This document shows positions 8,747 through 18,617 of a stretch of DNA of 64,000 bases, piece after piece. The stretch lies in assembly GCA_947493455.1 (NCBI GenBank), contig CANLRB010000008.1, forward strand, positions 87,173-151,172. Reading direction: 5' to 3'. Made by a program: the position numbers and the translations under genes. The notes under the pieces were generated by a model that was not told the DNA's origin, made no database searches, and worked only from the letters and a program-made list of their open reading frames with translations. Origin of the DNA: an uncultured Pseudoalteromonas sp. (GTDB lineage: Bacteria > Pseudomonadota > Gammaproteobacteria > Enterobacterales > Alteromonadaceae). The stretch's first letter is position 1; each line of letters begins with the position of its first letter.

Positions 8747-10114
8747 ATGTCAGCATCATCTCTAAATGCGTTAGAAAAGCGCACCGCCGTCTCGTTAGCC
8801 AGCATATTTGCATTTCGCATGCTTGGCTTATTTATGTTGATGCCGGTGTTGGCAATTTATGGCGACAATCTGACTGGCTTTTCGCCGTTGTGGATAGGTT
8901 TAGCGATAGGTGCGTATGGATTAACACAAGCTTTGCTGCAAATCCCAATGGGCTGGTTATCAGATAAATATGGCCGAAAACGCGTCATCGTTGCCGGGTT
9001 ACTCGTATTTGCATTGGGCTCGGTAGTTGCAGCCTTGGCCGAGTCGGTGTATATGCTGACGTTAGGTCGCGCTTTACAAGGCATGGGGGCAATTGCCGCC
9101 GCCGTGCTTGCGTTAGCGGCCGATTTGAGTCGTGACGAACAACGCCCTAAAGTGATGGCTGTGATTGGCATGTGCATTGGTTTAAGTTTTGCACTTGCTA
9201 TGCTGTTAGGCCCAATGATTGCGGCATCGTTTGGTGTGAGCGGTATTTTTTGGTTGACAGCAGTGCTTGCTGTGGTGGGTATTTTAATCGTATTAACGGT
9301 TGTACCGACTGCCGTTAACCGTGCACCAAAAGGTGATACAACGGCGGCATTAGCTGATATTAAAAACTTAATTCGCAACTCGCAATTGGCGCGACTTGAT
9401 ATAGGGGTGATGCTTCTACATTTAACCTTAACAACCGTGTTTGTGGCGTTGCCTGGGCAGCTTATTACGGATGGTTTAGCGGCGACTGAACATTGGAAGT
9501 TGTATATTCCAGTATTGTTATTAGGCTTTGTTTTTATGGTGCCAATTATGATTATTGCCATTAAAAAACAAAAAGAGAAACAAGCTTTCGTTGGGTCAAT
9601 TGCACTGATTGTTGCGAGTTTAATGACAATGACACTTTTTGCTCATTCTAGTTGGGCAATTGCACTATGTATGTTAGGTTATTTTATCGCTTTTAATTAT
9701 TTAGAAGCGACGATGCCTGCGATGATTTCGCGCATGTCGCCACCGCATCAAAAAGGTTCTGCAATGGGGGTTTTTTCTTCTAGCCAGTTTTTTGGTGCCT
9801 TCTTAGGTGGTATATTAGGCGGCTTTATTGCTGAGGTTGATTCAGCACAAGCGGTATTTGCGGCAGCCGCCCTGGTTGGGGTAATATGGCTGGCTATCGC
9901 TTGGGGAATGCAGGTGCCGCCGAAAAGTAAATTAGTGAGCTTGTTGACTGAATTAGAATCAGAGCAGCAAGCCGAAACACTCGCAGCAAAGTTTGCAACG
10001 TTAAATGGCGTGATAGAAGCCACCGTTGTACTTGAAGAGAATCGCAGTTACTTGAAAGTGAGTGATAAAGAATTTGATTTGCAACAAGCTAAACAAGTTG
10101 CACAGTTAGCTTAA
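8747..10114 (+). CDS. MFS transporter with C-terminal YAM-like domain (YajR family)
   Basis: 455 residues. Twelve transmembrane helices fill residues 15-395, with the motif-A stretch [12 protein letters not shown] between helices 2 and 3 and the RALQGMGAI motif typical of drug/H+ antiporter-like members. The last 60 residues form a small alpha/beta domain ([18 protein letters not shown]...[18 protein letters not shown]) resembling the ferredoxin-like YAM domain of E. coli YajR. The exported substrate is unknown. Only 16 bp separate it from ssb, so the two are probably co-transcribed. Confidence 0.85.
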   Translation: MSASSLNALEKRTAVSLASIFAFRMLGLFMLMPVLAIYGDNLTGFSPLWIGLAIGAYGLTQALLQIPMGWLSDKYGRKRVIVAGLLVFALGSVVAALAESVYMLTLGRALQGMGAIAAAVLALAADLSRDEQRPKVMAVIGMCIGLSFALAMLLGPMIAASFGVSGIFWLTAVLAVVGILIVLTVVPTAVNRAPKGDTTAALADIKNLIRNSQLARLDIGVMLLHLTLTTVFVALPGQLITDGLAATEHWKLYIPVLLLGFVFMVPIMIIAIKKQKEKQAFVGSIALIVASLMTMTLFAHSSWAIALCMLGYFIAFNYLEATMPAMISRMSPPHQKGSAMGVFSSSQFFGAFLGGILGGFIAEVDSAQAVFAAAALVGVIWLAIAWGMQVPPKSKLVSLLTELESEQQAETLAAKFATLNGVIEATVVLEENRSYLKVSDKEFDLQQAKQVAQLA

Positions 10115-10130
10115 ACATAGGAGATATTCC

Positions 10131-10805
10131 ATGGCTCGTGGAATTAACAAAGTGATCTTGGTTGGTAATTTAGGCCAAGATCCAGAAGTAAGATACATGC
10201 CAAATGGCAATGCAGTGGCAAATATTACATTGGCAACTTCGGATAGTTATAAAGACAAAAATACGGGTCAGATGGTTGATAAAACTGAATGGCACCGTGT
10301 TGTATTTTTTGGCAAATTGGCTGAAGTTGTTGGTGAGTATTGCCGTAAAGGGTCACAAATTTACGTTGAAGGTAAATTACAAACACGTAAGTGGCAAGAT
10401 CAGCAAGGCCAAGACAAGTATACAACTGAAATTGTGGTTGATGGCTTTACTGGCCAAATGCAAATGTTAGGCGGCCGTGGTGACAACCAAAGCCAAGGCG
10501 GTGGCTTCCAAAAACCACAGCAGCAAGGCGGTTTTGCACCTCAACAGCAGCAAGGTGGTTTTGCACAGCAATCTGCACCACAGCAGCAAGGTGGTTTTGG
10601 TGGTCAACAGCAGTCAGCACCACCGCAGCAAGGCGGCTTTGGTGGTCAACAGCAGTCAGCACCACAACAGCAAGGCGGTTTCGCTCCTCAGCAAGGTGGT
10701 CAGCAACAAGGTGGTTTTGCTCCTAAACCACAAAACGCACCGCAAGGTGGCGCGTCAAACCCAATGGAACCACCAATTGATTTTGATGACGACATTCCAT
10801 TTTGA
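10131..10805 (+). CDS. ssb: Single-stranded DNA-binding protein
   Basis: 224 residues. The N-terminal OB fold opens [20 protein letters not shown] and covers residues 1-110. A long disordered linker (about 115-205) consists of [10 protein letters not shown]-type repeats. The conserved acidic tail ends DFDDDIPF, the docking site for repair and replication partners. It binds ssDNA in replication, repair and recombination. AGGAGAT seven bases upstream sets the start. The linker is unusually Gln/Gly rich, as in other marine Alteromonadales. A terminator follows directly. Confidence 0.97.
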   Translation: MARGINKVILVGNLGQDPEVRYMPNGNAVANITLATSDSYKDKNTGQMVDKTEWHRVVFFGKLAEVVGEYCRKGSQIYVEGKLQTRKWQDQQGQDKYTTEIVVDGFTGQMQMLGGRGDNQSQGGGFQKPQQQGGFAPQQQQGGFAQQSAPQQQGGFGGQQQSAPPQQGGFGGQQQSAPQQQGGFAPQQGGQQQGGFAPKPQNAPQGGASNPMEPPIDFDDDIPF

Positions 10806-10837
10806 TCAAAGACAAAAACGTTGAATAATCATATAGA

Positions 10838-10862
10838 AAGCCGCTAGTTAGCGGCTTTTTTG
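10838..10862 (+). terminator. Rho-independent terminator after ssb
   Basis: AAGCCGCTA (10838-10846) pairs with TAGCGGCTT (10849-10857) and is followed by a T-run. It ends the MFS-ssb transcript. Confidence 0.85.
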
Positions 10863-10982
10863 TTTGTCGAGTAACCGTTATTTTGAAAAGCCAAGCACCC
10901 TTTAAGCGTCACACTAGATTCAATTAATTTGAGTTTAGCTGTCGAAAATATTCACGACATGACAGTAAATGTTTGAATAACG

Positions 10983-11669
10983 TTATTTAAACTTCTCTCT
11001 ATAAACCGAGCGGCTTAAAGGGAGTTGTTCGCCTGATTTAAGTACCGCGCTATATTTACCTGAGCCATGGGTTATGACTGATTCAATGTATGACTCATTC
11101 ACTAAGTATGAGCGGTGAATTCGGATAAATTGCCCTTCTAGTAATTTTGTAAGTTGTTCCATGCTTTTGTCATGTAAAAAGGATTCATTGCTTTTTGTGA
11201 TAATTTCGCAGTAATTACTATCCGCTTTAATAAAGTGAATATTATCGATTGGGATAAATGAGAGTTTACCGCGAGATTTTACCGATAACTGGCATAAACC
11301 AGTATTAGACTTGTTTGCAAAACTTGTAAAGCGCTGCATTGCTTGATTAAACCGTTTTTCTGAAACTGGTTTAGTAATAAAGTCAGCGACACCATAATCA
11401 AACGCTTGTGCTGCTTTTTCGGGAGAAGCCGTAATGATCACGGTATGAAGGCTGTTTGTATGTTTGTGACTCAGTAATTCATAACCGTCTTCACCGTTTA
11501 GGTTTAAGTCGAGCAACAGTAAATCATATTGATGAGTGGTTAAGCGCTTGAGTGCCATCTCGCTAGAACTTGCGATTTGAATATTGCAGTTGCCAAAGTA
11601 GTCGTTGCATAAGTCAGCTATTCTGTCAGCAACCAAGGCCATGTCTTCTACGATAAGAATATTGAGCAT
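10983..11669 (-). CDS. LytTR-type response regulator
   Basis: 228 residues. The receiver domain (1-120) has the acidic pocket VEDM and phospho-acceptor Asp54 (LLLDLNLNG), with the Thr/Lys switch residues in VIITAS and FITKPVS. The C-terminal LytTR DNA-binding domain (about 128-228) includes IHFIKADSNYCEI and FIRIHRSYLVN. It starts two bases after the stop of the sensor kinase gene and is its obvious partner. Target genes are unknown; the esterase gene upstream in the same direction is one candidate. Confidence 0.92.
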   Translation of the reverse strand: MLNILIVEDMALVADRIADLCNDYFGNCNIQIASSSEMALKRLTTHQYDLLLLDLNLNGEDGYELLSHKHTNSLHTVIITASPEKAAQAFDYGVADFITKPVSEKRFNQAMQRFTSFANKSNTGLCQLSVKSRGKLSFIPIDNIHFIKADSNYCEIITKSNESFLHDKSMEQLTKLLEGQFIRIHRSYLVNESYIESVITHGSGKYSAVLKSGEQLPLSRSVYREKFK

Positions 11670-11670
11670 G

Positions 11671-13434
11671 TTATTTCACCGACTTAACGAGTGTTGGCTG
11701 TTGGCTGAGTTCAATAATGGTCTGCCAACCATCGCGTGTACTCTCAGATAGCACATTACTAGTATTCGGCCACCATTGTTGCAGCCGCGATTCAATATAG
11801 TGTAAGCCGCTTCCTGTTGATGACTTACTTGACGTTTGCGCGCCATTATTTGTCAAAATATAGCGTATTTTATGGTTTGAAACGTCCTTGATTAAGCTGA
11901 ATTCGAGCGTACGTGAATTTTTATACCCGTGGGTTATGCCGTTTTCGATGAGGGTATGAAATACTGCAGGTGGAATTGTTTCTTCGCCCGATATGTTATG
12001 GGTTTTTAAACTAAAGTGGGCTTTATGTTGCAGTGACATAATTGTGAGATAGTTATGACACATTTGCAGCTCTTGTTCGATAGGCACGGCGACCTGTTTT
12101 ATCATGCGTGTCATAAGGTAAAACTCTTCAGAGAGCGCTTCAATCATTTCACCTGCTAGGGTTTGATCTTTTTTTATAAGCTGTTGCAGGCTCATCAATG
12201 TATTCATTAAAAAGTGTGGCTGAATATGCTTTTGAACGAATTGAAATTCGAGTTGTTGCAATTGTAGCTTTGTATTATGTAAAGCCTCGGTATTACGCAA
12301 AATACGGCGAGAGGAAATCACTATCATCAGTAAAGCCAGTATCGCTAGCGCTAAGTTATCAATCTTGAATACAAATGAGGTGATAATCAGGTTGCTGAGT
12401 ACCCATGGTAGGTTATCTAAGATATTGCTTTGATCAATAATCAATACGAGGGTGTAAAATAGCGCAAATATGAACATCGCAAGACTATCGTTGGCTTTGT
12501 ATTTTATTGCGATAACACAAAGCGTTAATAACAGTGCCGATAACATAAGTGGCGGATGAATACTAAGTAAGTAAGCGATAATCGACAGTACCGAAAAGGC
12601 AAAGACCCACCTTGGTAAGTGTTTGCTATTAAATTTAAAATGCAGATAAAGAGTGAGTAGCAAGCAGCCAAAAATACTGTATTCAAGTAAACGGGTAAGT
12701 GTTACTTTATCTACTAACGAAATCGTGCTGGCTAAGCCATTCCAATAAAGTACTTCATTGAGCATAAGTACAAAACCAAGTGAAAATAAGGTGATTTGCG
12801 CAGCAAATAACGGCAAGCGTCCCAAAGCAATATAAAAACCTGAGTTGACGATTATCGCAAATAAAAATATTCCAGCTAAAACCAACGGCGCTGTAGACAT
12901 GATTTGCGCGTGGCGTTGAAATGCGTCAAGTGGACCAATACTGATATCGCGGAAAATAGCCCCCTGTTGATGACGATAATTCGTGAATTCAATTTTCACT
13001 ATATTTTGGCCCGGCTGTAATAAGTCCCTCGGAATATGGCGCCGCAGTAGGCTTTTTCCTGCTTTTTCGTCATCGATATTTCGGCCTAACTTGCCATTTT
13101 TGAACAGTAGCTGATCGTTAATAAAGACGTTTGCCGCAACCACATTTGATCGCAATTGCAACCAGATATCGCGCTGGTTAATGGTTTTTGAGCTGGTAAC
13201 AAAGGGAACTTCTAAACGCCACATAGTCGATTCTTGTGATGCGTATTCAAAGATCCCCTTAACACTTAGCTGGTTAGCTACCAATTTACTTTCATTAACT
13301 TTATATAAAGTTGTGGCGGGGTACGTTGCCAAATCAATTGCATGCCCATTGTATTGGGGGATTTGGCTGCCAAATAAGAAATGAGGTAAGCATAAAAAAC
13401 ACCAAAGAAGGGGTAATATGTTTTTCATTCTCAT
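11671..13434 (-). CDS. LytS/YehU-type sensor histidine kinase with 7TM-DISM-like region
   Basis: 587 residues. A signal peptide is followed by a periplasmic beta-rich sensor (about 25-175, with WLQLRSNVVAANVFINDQLL, like jelly-roll carbohydrate-binding sensors). About seven transmembrane helices span 180-380. The cytoplasmic His_kinase domain carries QKHIQPHFLMNTL with the phospho-accepting His. An HATPase-like C-terminus shows ENGITHGY and GSGLHYIESRL. It belongs to the family that pairs with LytTR regulators, and the regulator gene follows directly. Confidence 0.88.
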   Translation of the reverse strand: MRMKNILPLLWCFLCLPHFLFGSQIPQYNGHAIDLATYPATTLYKVNESKLVANQLSVKGIFEYASQESTMWRLEVPFVTSSKTINQRDIWLQLRSNVVAANVFINDQLLFKNGKLGRNIDDEKAGKSLLRRHIPRDLLQPGQNIVKIEFTNYRHQQGAIFRDISIGPLDAFQRHAQIMSTAPLVLAGIFLFAIIVNSGFYIALGRLPLFAAQITLFSLGFVLMLNEVLYWNGLASTISLVDKVTLTRLLEYSIFGCLLLTLYLHFKFNSKHLPRWVFAFSVLSIIAYLLSIHPPLMLSALLLTLCVIAIKYKANDSLAMFIFALFYTLVLIIDQSNILDNLPWVLSNLIITSFVFKIDNLALAILALLMIVISSRRILRNTEALHNTKLQLQQLEFQFVQKHIQPHFLMNTLMSLQQLIKKDQTLAGEMIEALSEEFYLMTRMIKQVAVPIEQELQMCHNYLTIMSLQHKAHFSLKTHNISGEETIPPAVFHTLIENGITHGYKNSRTLEFSLIKDVSNHKIRYILTNNGAQTSSKSSTGSGLHYIESRLQQWWPNTSNVLSESTRDGWQTIIELSQQPTLVKSVK

Positions 13435-13519
13435 TCCTTAGTCAGTTGCAGCCATACGGAGTGTTAAGTTGTCATTCTAATCGAAATGTAGTTAGCCTGT
13501 AAAAAAGTCAAATGTCGTA

Positions 13520-14887
13520 TTAATTTTTACTCGAATTGTGGCTTTCTAATTGTTTTATTTTTTGTTTATACAAGGCGATATCTTGCTGTTTTTTATCAGT
13601 ATCCAAATTTAAGGCTTGTTTATAAAAATCTAATGCTTGGCGTGTATTCCCTTGTCGCTCTAAGATTTTCGCCTTGTATTCAACCGCTTTATAAGACCGA
13701 GGATAACTAGCGAGCGCGATATTGATTACTGCGAGTGCAGTTGCTAAATCCCCCTTAACAGCATACGAATAGGTGAGTTTAAGCAAGACGGATTCGTCGG
13801 GTTTGGCTATTGAATAATCGAAACCGCTTTTTGCGCCATATGTCAGCCAATTTATATAAAACTGACTGTTGTTGTTAACGAGTCCTTGTTCGGGATAAAA
13901 ATAGTTCATCACCTCATGAATGGTTTTAAGCACGTTAATATTGGGTTCAATCGAAAAGTAATAGCGCTGCATGCTGTCAAGTTCACGCATTTTAGGTTTG
14001 ATTGAATAACCAAATTCTTGGCTCACCTGGTCGAAATGCTTTATTACCTCGTCGCTACTTAGGCTGCTATATGCAAAGTCGAGTTTACGTGGCTTATAAA
14101 GGCTTTTAAACGCTTTATGAAACCCTATATTGGGCGTTGATTGATGCCCATCAAACTCATTGTAGTCAAAAAACGTGCGTAATCCGGCTATTTGATGATC
14201 CGCAAACAACGATTTAGCTAAATTGATGGCATCTTTTATTTTAAAGAATTCACTGCCGCCCACATTTGTGTATAAATAGCCATTTGCTTGCTTAGTATTT
14301 TGAACGAACTTTTCGATATCTTGCTGGAGCTTTGGTGTGTGATGCAATGAAGGGCTAAAAGCAAAGCGTGCTTTAAACAAATCGGGCTGCTTTATTAATG
14401 AATAGAGTACAAATAGCCCACTTTTTGAATGGCCTGCAAGAATGCGATAGTCAGTCGTGCGATAGTTGTCATTAACATGTGGAATAAGCTCGTTTTTGAT
14501 GAAGTTTAAAAAGTTATCGGTTCCGAGATTGTGTTCATTGTTGTGTCGGAAGTAAGGGCTGTAGTCGCGGGTACGTTCTCCAGTATGTGGAATAGATACT
14601 AGGATCATTTCAGGGATATGCTGTTTACTCGCCAAAAAACGCTGGTTAAATTCGGCTGGTGCAGTTAGGTGTGCACCATCGAGCACATACAACACTGGGT
14701 AACTTTTAGTATTATTTTTGTAGTAACTCTCAGGTAGCTGGATATGCAGCTGTCTTTTCTCATTCAAATGGGCTGATTGGATGACCGCGTCGATCGCTAA
14801 CGAGCTTTGTTTTGTGGCTTGGTCAGCAAATACTGTATTTGAGAGTATCAAACACAGTGTAATAAGTGTGGTTAATAGTAACTTCAT
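13520..14887 (-). CDS. Secreted esterase (Fes/YbbA-like alpha/beta hydrolase) with C-terminal TPR
   Basis: 455 residues with a signal peptide cleaved near VFADQA. The esterase domain (about 30-290) has the nucleophile elbow GHSKSG, preceded by YPVLYVLDG and MILVSIPHTGERTRDY, as in ferri-enterobactin esterase and IroE-type enzymes. The last 100 residues form tetratricopeptide-like helices (GNTRQALDFYKQALNLD). It lies 85 bp upstream of the LytS-type kinase in the same direction, so an operon esterase-kinase-regulator is plausible. The substrate is unknown. Confidence 0.8.
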   Translation of the reverse strand: MKLLLTTLITLCLILSNTVFADQATKQSSLAIDAVIQSAHLNEKRQLHIQLPESYYKNNTKSYPVLYVLDGAHLTAPAEFNQRFLASKQHIPEMILVSIPHTGERTRDYSPYFRHNNEHNLGTDNFLNFIKNELIPHVNDNYRTTDYRILAGHSKSGLFVLYSLIKQPDLFKARFAFSPSLHHTPKLQQDIEKFVQNTKQANGYLYTNVGGSEFFKIKDAINLAKSLFADHQIAGLRTFFDYNEFDGHQSTPNIGFHKAFKSLYKPRKLDFAYSSLSSDEVIKHFDQVSQEFGYSIKPKMRELDSMQRYYFSIEPNINVLKTIHEVMNYFYPEQGLVNNNSQFYINWLTYGAKSGFDYSIAKPDESVLLKLTYSYAVKGDLATALAVINIALASYPRSYKAVEYKAKILERQGNTRQALDFYKQALNLDTDKKQQDIALYKQKIKQLESHNSSKN

Positions 14888-15134
14888 AAAATATTCCTAT
14901 TTAAAAGTGCGCTTTAAAACAGGCTACTCAAAATCTGTTCACTGGAATATTAGAATTTGTTGAAATGCACTTGCTTGATGTGAATGTCACTAAATCGTGT
15001 CATTACGCAGTTTTGTGCAAAGAAATGGGAAAAGTGTGTATTGAAAATGGAAAGTGACGAGTATTTAATTTAAAGTCGCACTTACACCGACTTGCTGTAA
15101 GTGCGTATATAATTCTCTAAATTCGATATTGAAT

Positions 15135-15767
15135 TTATGATTTTTTTTCTGATAAGTAGACGATTAGTTCTTCAAATTCAGCCATACTTCTTAGATTACG
15201 GTTAATTACTTTATATTTACCATTAACCAAAAAAGTAGGGATCCCGCTAAACCCTTTTTTACGTAGTTGGTCTAATTTATTTTTTTCTGCTTGATATGCA
15301 CGTAGCACTTTTTCATCGTTTAAACTTTGATTGAGTAATTTAAGGTCGATACCACTTTCAATTGCTGCGGTGTTAATGTCGTCACTGGTGGCGATAATTG
15401 ATTTATTTTTATGAATGCTGTTAAACGTTGTTTTAACAAAGGCTTCTTCTTTGCCTAGAGAGCGAGCTGCCAGCAAATACTTTGACATCAGTCTTTGTGT
15501 TTCGTAACTTGGCTTTGCCATTCCGTCAACATGGCGTCTAATAAACTGCGTTGTCTTAGGTAATTTTTGTTTTACATTCGACACAATGGATTCCGCTTTA
15601 AAGCAATGTGGGCAATAAAATGAGAAGTACTCTTCAACGGTACCAGGTGTAAAGTTTTCTCCTTCAATTTGTTGATAATGCACTCCAAGTTTAAATTTAT
15701 CAGCAAACGAAGCATTACTAAACAAAAGCAATAGTGTGGCCGCAATATAGAAAGTTAATTTGTTCAT
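15135..15767 (-). CDS. DsbA-like periplasmic thiol:disulfide oxidoreductase
   Basis: 210 residues with a signal peptide ending near ASFADK. The thioredoxin fold has the DsbA active site CPHC at residues 52-55 (YFSFYCPHCFKAES) and the cis-Pro loop GIPTFLVNGKY near residue 175. DsbA introduces disulfides into exported proteins. It is the last gene of the operon carrying the lanthipeptide-linked exporter, regulator, kinase and M16 protease, 30 bp after the protease gene. A chromosomal dsbA would normally sit elsewhere, so this looks like a dedicated copy. Inference: it may oxidise the two cysteines of each precursor not used for thioether rings. Confidence 0.88.
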   Translation of the reverse strand: MNKLTFYIAATLLLLFSNASFADKFKLGVHYQQIEGENFTPGTVEEYFSFYCPHCFKAESIVSNVKQKLPKTTQFIRRHVDGMAKPSYETQRLMSKYLLAARSLGKEEAFVKTTFNSIHKNKSIIATSDDINTAAIESGIDLKLLNQSLNDEKVLRAYQAEKNKLDQLRKKGFSGIPTFLVNGKYKVINRNLRSMAEFEELIVYLSEKKS

Positions 15768-15797
15768 AATAGTCCTTTTATTTTTCAGTTATTTTTA

Positions 15798-18596
15798 TTA
15801 AAAAATTGTTATTTCGGTGAATTGGGTATTAGGTAAACGCTGCTTAATTACCTGTGCGTCACCTATCATAATTTTTGTTAGTGCTTTAGGGTCGTATAGA
15901 TTGTGCGCTAATTTTTTAAATTCCGAGGGGAGCATCGCGTTTAAGACATTGTGCTGCGATTCTATGGTACTGGCGGTACCTTGATACTCGTCCAGTAGCG
16001 CCAAATACATGAGTTTTTGGTATGAAGATTCATAACCGCGATAGGTTCTATTAATAATCGACTCTTTCATAAACGCTATCTCTTTTTGATTCGGCCCAGT
16101 TGACTGATATTGTTTTGCCAGTTCTTTCATTGTCTCAAATGATGCAACTAAGTTTGATTGGTCGACAGCTGCCGCAAACTTTAAAAAACCATAATCTTGA
16201 TTGCCAATAATTTCACTATAGGCACCATACGCAAGTCCTTTTTGTTCTCGCATAGTCGTCATGACTCGGCTATTAAAAGCTTCGCCAAAACTGTAATTAG
16301 TCAGTTTTGTTTTGTAGTATTCACCAGTCAAATCACGTTGCTTTATCTGTTTACCCATTAATAGCATGACGAGCTTTGAATTAGGCTGATCCAATAAGTA
16401 AACCCGATCAGTTCTGGTATTACGTGGGGTTATTTGTGGGGTCGGCGCGATTTGACTTGGTTGCCAATTTGCCAGTGGACTGAGTGTTTGTGTGATTTTT
16501 TCATCTGATAAATTAGATACTACATATGCCACTGCTTGATTCGGTCTAATATGATTGTCAAAAAAACCTTTTATGTCGGTGTGAGTGAGTTGCGATAATG
16601 ATTCATGAGTACCGAATTGTGGGATTTGGGCAACTGTGTCTTGAAAAAATACGCTATTCCACGCTTTGTTAGCAATCACGTCAGGTTTTGACATACGCTT
16701 AGAGTTGATTTGCGCAGTTATACTTTTTTTAACCTCGGCCAGCTCTTTGGAGTCAAATGATGGGGCTAATAAGGCGTTCGTAAGTAGTTCAACTGCTTGG
16801 TTTAAATGGCTATTAAGTGATGATAGATAAATGTTTAAATTTTGATTGTCGACATAATATTTCAGCGTAATACCGAGGGAATTTTGCAGTGCGCTGATTT
16901 TTTCTTTGTGCATGAACTCATTGGATTGATTTAACATACTCGCCGTTAAGTGCGCTAATCCCGCATGTTTTGATGCAGTTTTGAAATGGCCGGCGGGTAG
17001 TTTGATTAATATATGCGTAATAGGTTGCTCGTTGCTAACGATACCTTTAACCGACAAACCATTGTCAAAAGACGATTGCCAAATATTTGGTAAGTCAAAG
17101 TGTGGTGCAACTGGTATTTGCGGCCGTTGATGCTCAATAAGTTCGGTTTTTTCAGTGCTTATTGGTGTGTTATTTAATGTATCTAGCATGGCGAGTAATT
17201 TTTTACTATCAGAGATAACTCCGTATTGATTGTTGACAAATAACGCATGCTTGTCGGCGAAAAAGGGCAATATGATAGTGTTAATGTCTTCTTTCGAAGA
17301 TTCATCTAACCGTTTAATTTCTAGCGTAATTTGCTCCGGCTGGTTGGTGTAAGCATAGCCCGTGCTCATAGTTGATACTTTTTGTGAAACTGATTCTAAG
17401 TTATTGAGTTTTGATTTCGTATTTGCATTGGTTAGTTGTGCAAACTGCGCGTCTGTTATTTGTGACTTTTGTATCATCCCAATAAGCTGGTCTGTAACTT
17501 GAGCTTGTTGTGACTGAGTTAGTTCTGTTTTTAAATTGAGATTAATTCTTAAGTAACATGCGAGTTTGCGACAACGATGACTGGTATTAATGCGGCTGAT
17601 CGAATTGTTTAATGACGAATCAATCAGTTGTTGATTTAAACTTGTATTGAGCCATTGTGCCGTGAGATCAAATAAAATTCGTTCGTCATCGCTATACGCA
17701 ACAGTTGGGATCGCAAGAACAGCGAATTTCTTTTTTGTGTTTGTTGTGACACTCGTAAACTGATTCTCAGTAAGGTGTTTAATTTTAAGTTTTTTTGGCG
17801 GCGCAGTTCGAGTTGAGTTTGCGATTGGTGCAAAATACTTGTTGAGCATGCTGATGACTTGATTGCGCTCGAAATCGCCTGCAATAGTAATAATGGCATT
17901 ATTAGGTGAATACCATTTTTTGATAAAGCTTTGGATATCGCCCACCGATGCCGCTAGAACGCTTTCCGGCGAGCCAATCGGTGCGTATTCATAACCGCTG
18001 CCTGCTTGATACATTTGTTTGTAAATCGTTTGATTTACTAAATTGGCAGGGTAGTTCTTATATTTTTCTAAATATTCGTTGTAGACATTTTTTTTCTCAA
18101 TAGAGAGCGATTGCTCAGACAAACTCGCTGCGCCATGTTGCATTCGATCAGACTCTAACCACAACACAGTTTCTAAGTAATGAGATGGTGTTAATTGATA
18201 GTAACGCGTAACGTCAACATTGGTTTTGGCATTTAACGTACCACCGGCTTTGGTGATGAGTGCATTGTGTTCTTTTGGAGCGACTTTGTTGGTACCCTGA
18301 AACATAATATGTTCAGCTAAATGCGCATAGCCTGATTCATTCGCCAATTCATGGGACGAGCCTACTTTATATAGAACTTCAGTGTGAACGATAGGGTCTG
18401 AATTATCCTGATGAAGGATGACTGTTAATCCATTATCAAGTTCTATTATTTCACCTGATAAGTTCGCGATAGATGTGCGGCTGTCAAACTGAACACTTTT
18501 AAGGTTTTTTTGGGGGGCGTTTTTAATGCCTTCAGTGTTGCTACAACTTAAAACTAAACAACTAAATAGAATACTTATCAAATGAGTTTGCTTCAT
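15798..18596 (-). CDS. M16 (insulinase/pitrilysin) family zinc protease, lipoprotein
   Basis: 932 residues. A lipoprotein signal ends in VLSC (Cys18). The N-terminal M16 domain has the inverted zinc motif HLAEH (His92, Glu95, His96), and a downstream ExxxVxxE-like segment (SIEKKNVYNEYLEKY) supplies the third ligand region. Two M16 homology units fit the length, with the second lacking the zinc motif, as in other bacterial periplasmic M16 proteins. It degrades or trims short peptides, probably in the periplasm. The gene is 21 bp after the histidine kinase and 30 bp before the DsbA-like gene. Because the locus has no C39 or prolyl oligopeptidase, this is the best local candidate for leader removal or self-protection; that is inference. 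Confidence 0.9.
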   Translation of the reverse strand: MKQTHLISILFSCLVLSCSNTEGIKNAPQKNLKSVQFDSRTSIANLSGEIIELDNGLTVILHQDNSDPIVHTEVLYKVGSSHELANESGYAHLAEHIMFQGTNKVAPKEHNALITKAGGTLNAKTNVDVTRYYQLTPSHYLETVLWLESDRMQHGAASLSEQSLSIEKKNVYNEYLEKYKNYPANLVNQTIYKQMYQAGSGYEYAPIGSPESVLAASVGDIQSFIKKWYSPNNAIITIAGDFERNQVISMLNKYFAPIANSTRTAPPKKLKIKHLTENQFTSVTTNTKKKFAVLAIPTVAYSDDERILFDLTAQWLNTSLNQQLIDSSLNNSISRINTSHRCRKLACYLRINLNLKTELTQSQQAQVTDQLIGMIQKSQITDAQFAQLTNANTKSKLNNLESVSQKVSTMSTGYAYTNQPEQITLEIKRLDESSKEDINTIILPFFADKHALFVNNQYGVISDSKKLLAMLDTLNNTPISTEKTELIEHQRPQIPVAPHFDLPNIWQSSFDNGLSVKGIVSNEQPITHILIKLPAGHFKTASKHAGLAHLTASMLNQSNEFMHKEKISALQNSLGITLKYYVDNQNLNIYLSSLNSHLNQAVELLTNALLAPSFDSKELAEVKKSITAQINSKRMSKPDVIANKAWNSVFFQDTVAQIPQFGTHESLSQLTHTDIKGFFDNHIRPNQAVAYVVSNLSDEKITQTLSPLANWQPSQIAPTPQITPRNTRTDRVYLLDQPNSKLVMLLMGKQIKQRDLTGEYYKTKLTNYSFGEAFNSRVMTTMREQKGLAYGAYSEIIGNQDYGFLKFAAAVDQSNLVASFETMKELAKQYQSTGPNQKEIAFMKESIINRTYRGYESSYQKLMYLALLDEYQGTASTIESQHNVLNAMLPSEFKKLAHNLYDPKALTKIMIGDAQVIKQRLPNTQFTEITIF

Positions 18597-18617
18597 GGTA
18601 AATCCGTTTTTTGTTAT

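Noticed and set aside
8857-9561. 234-codon minus-strand frame inside the MFS gene
   Set aside because: Mirror of a strongly supported transporter gene; Asn/Ala/Thr-rich translation typical of an antisense shadow.
10477-10824. Alternative plus-strand frames inside ssb
   Set aside because: They come from the Gln/Gly repeat read in another frame; the SSB frame has full domain and tail support.
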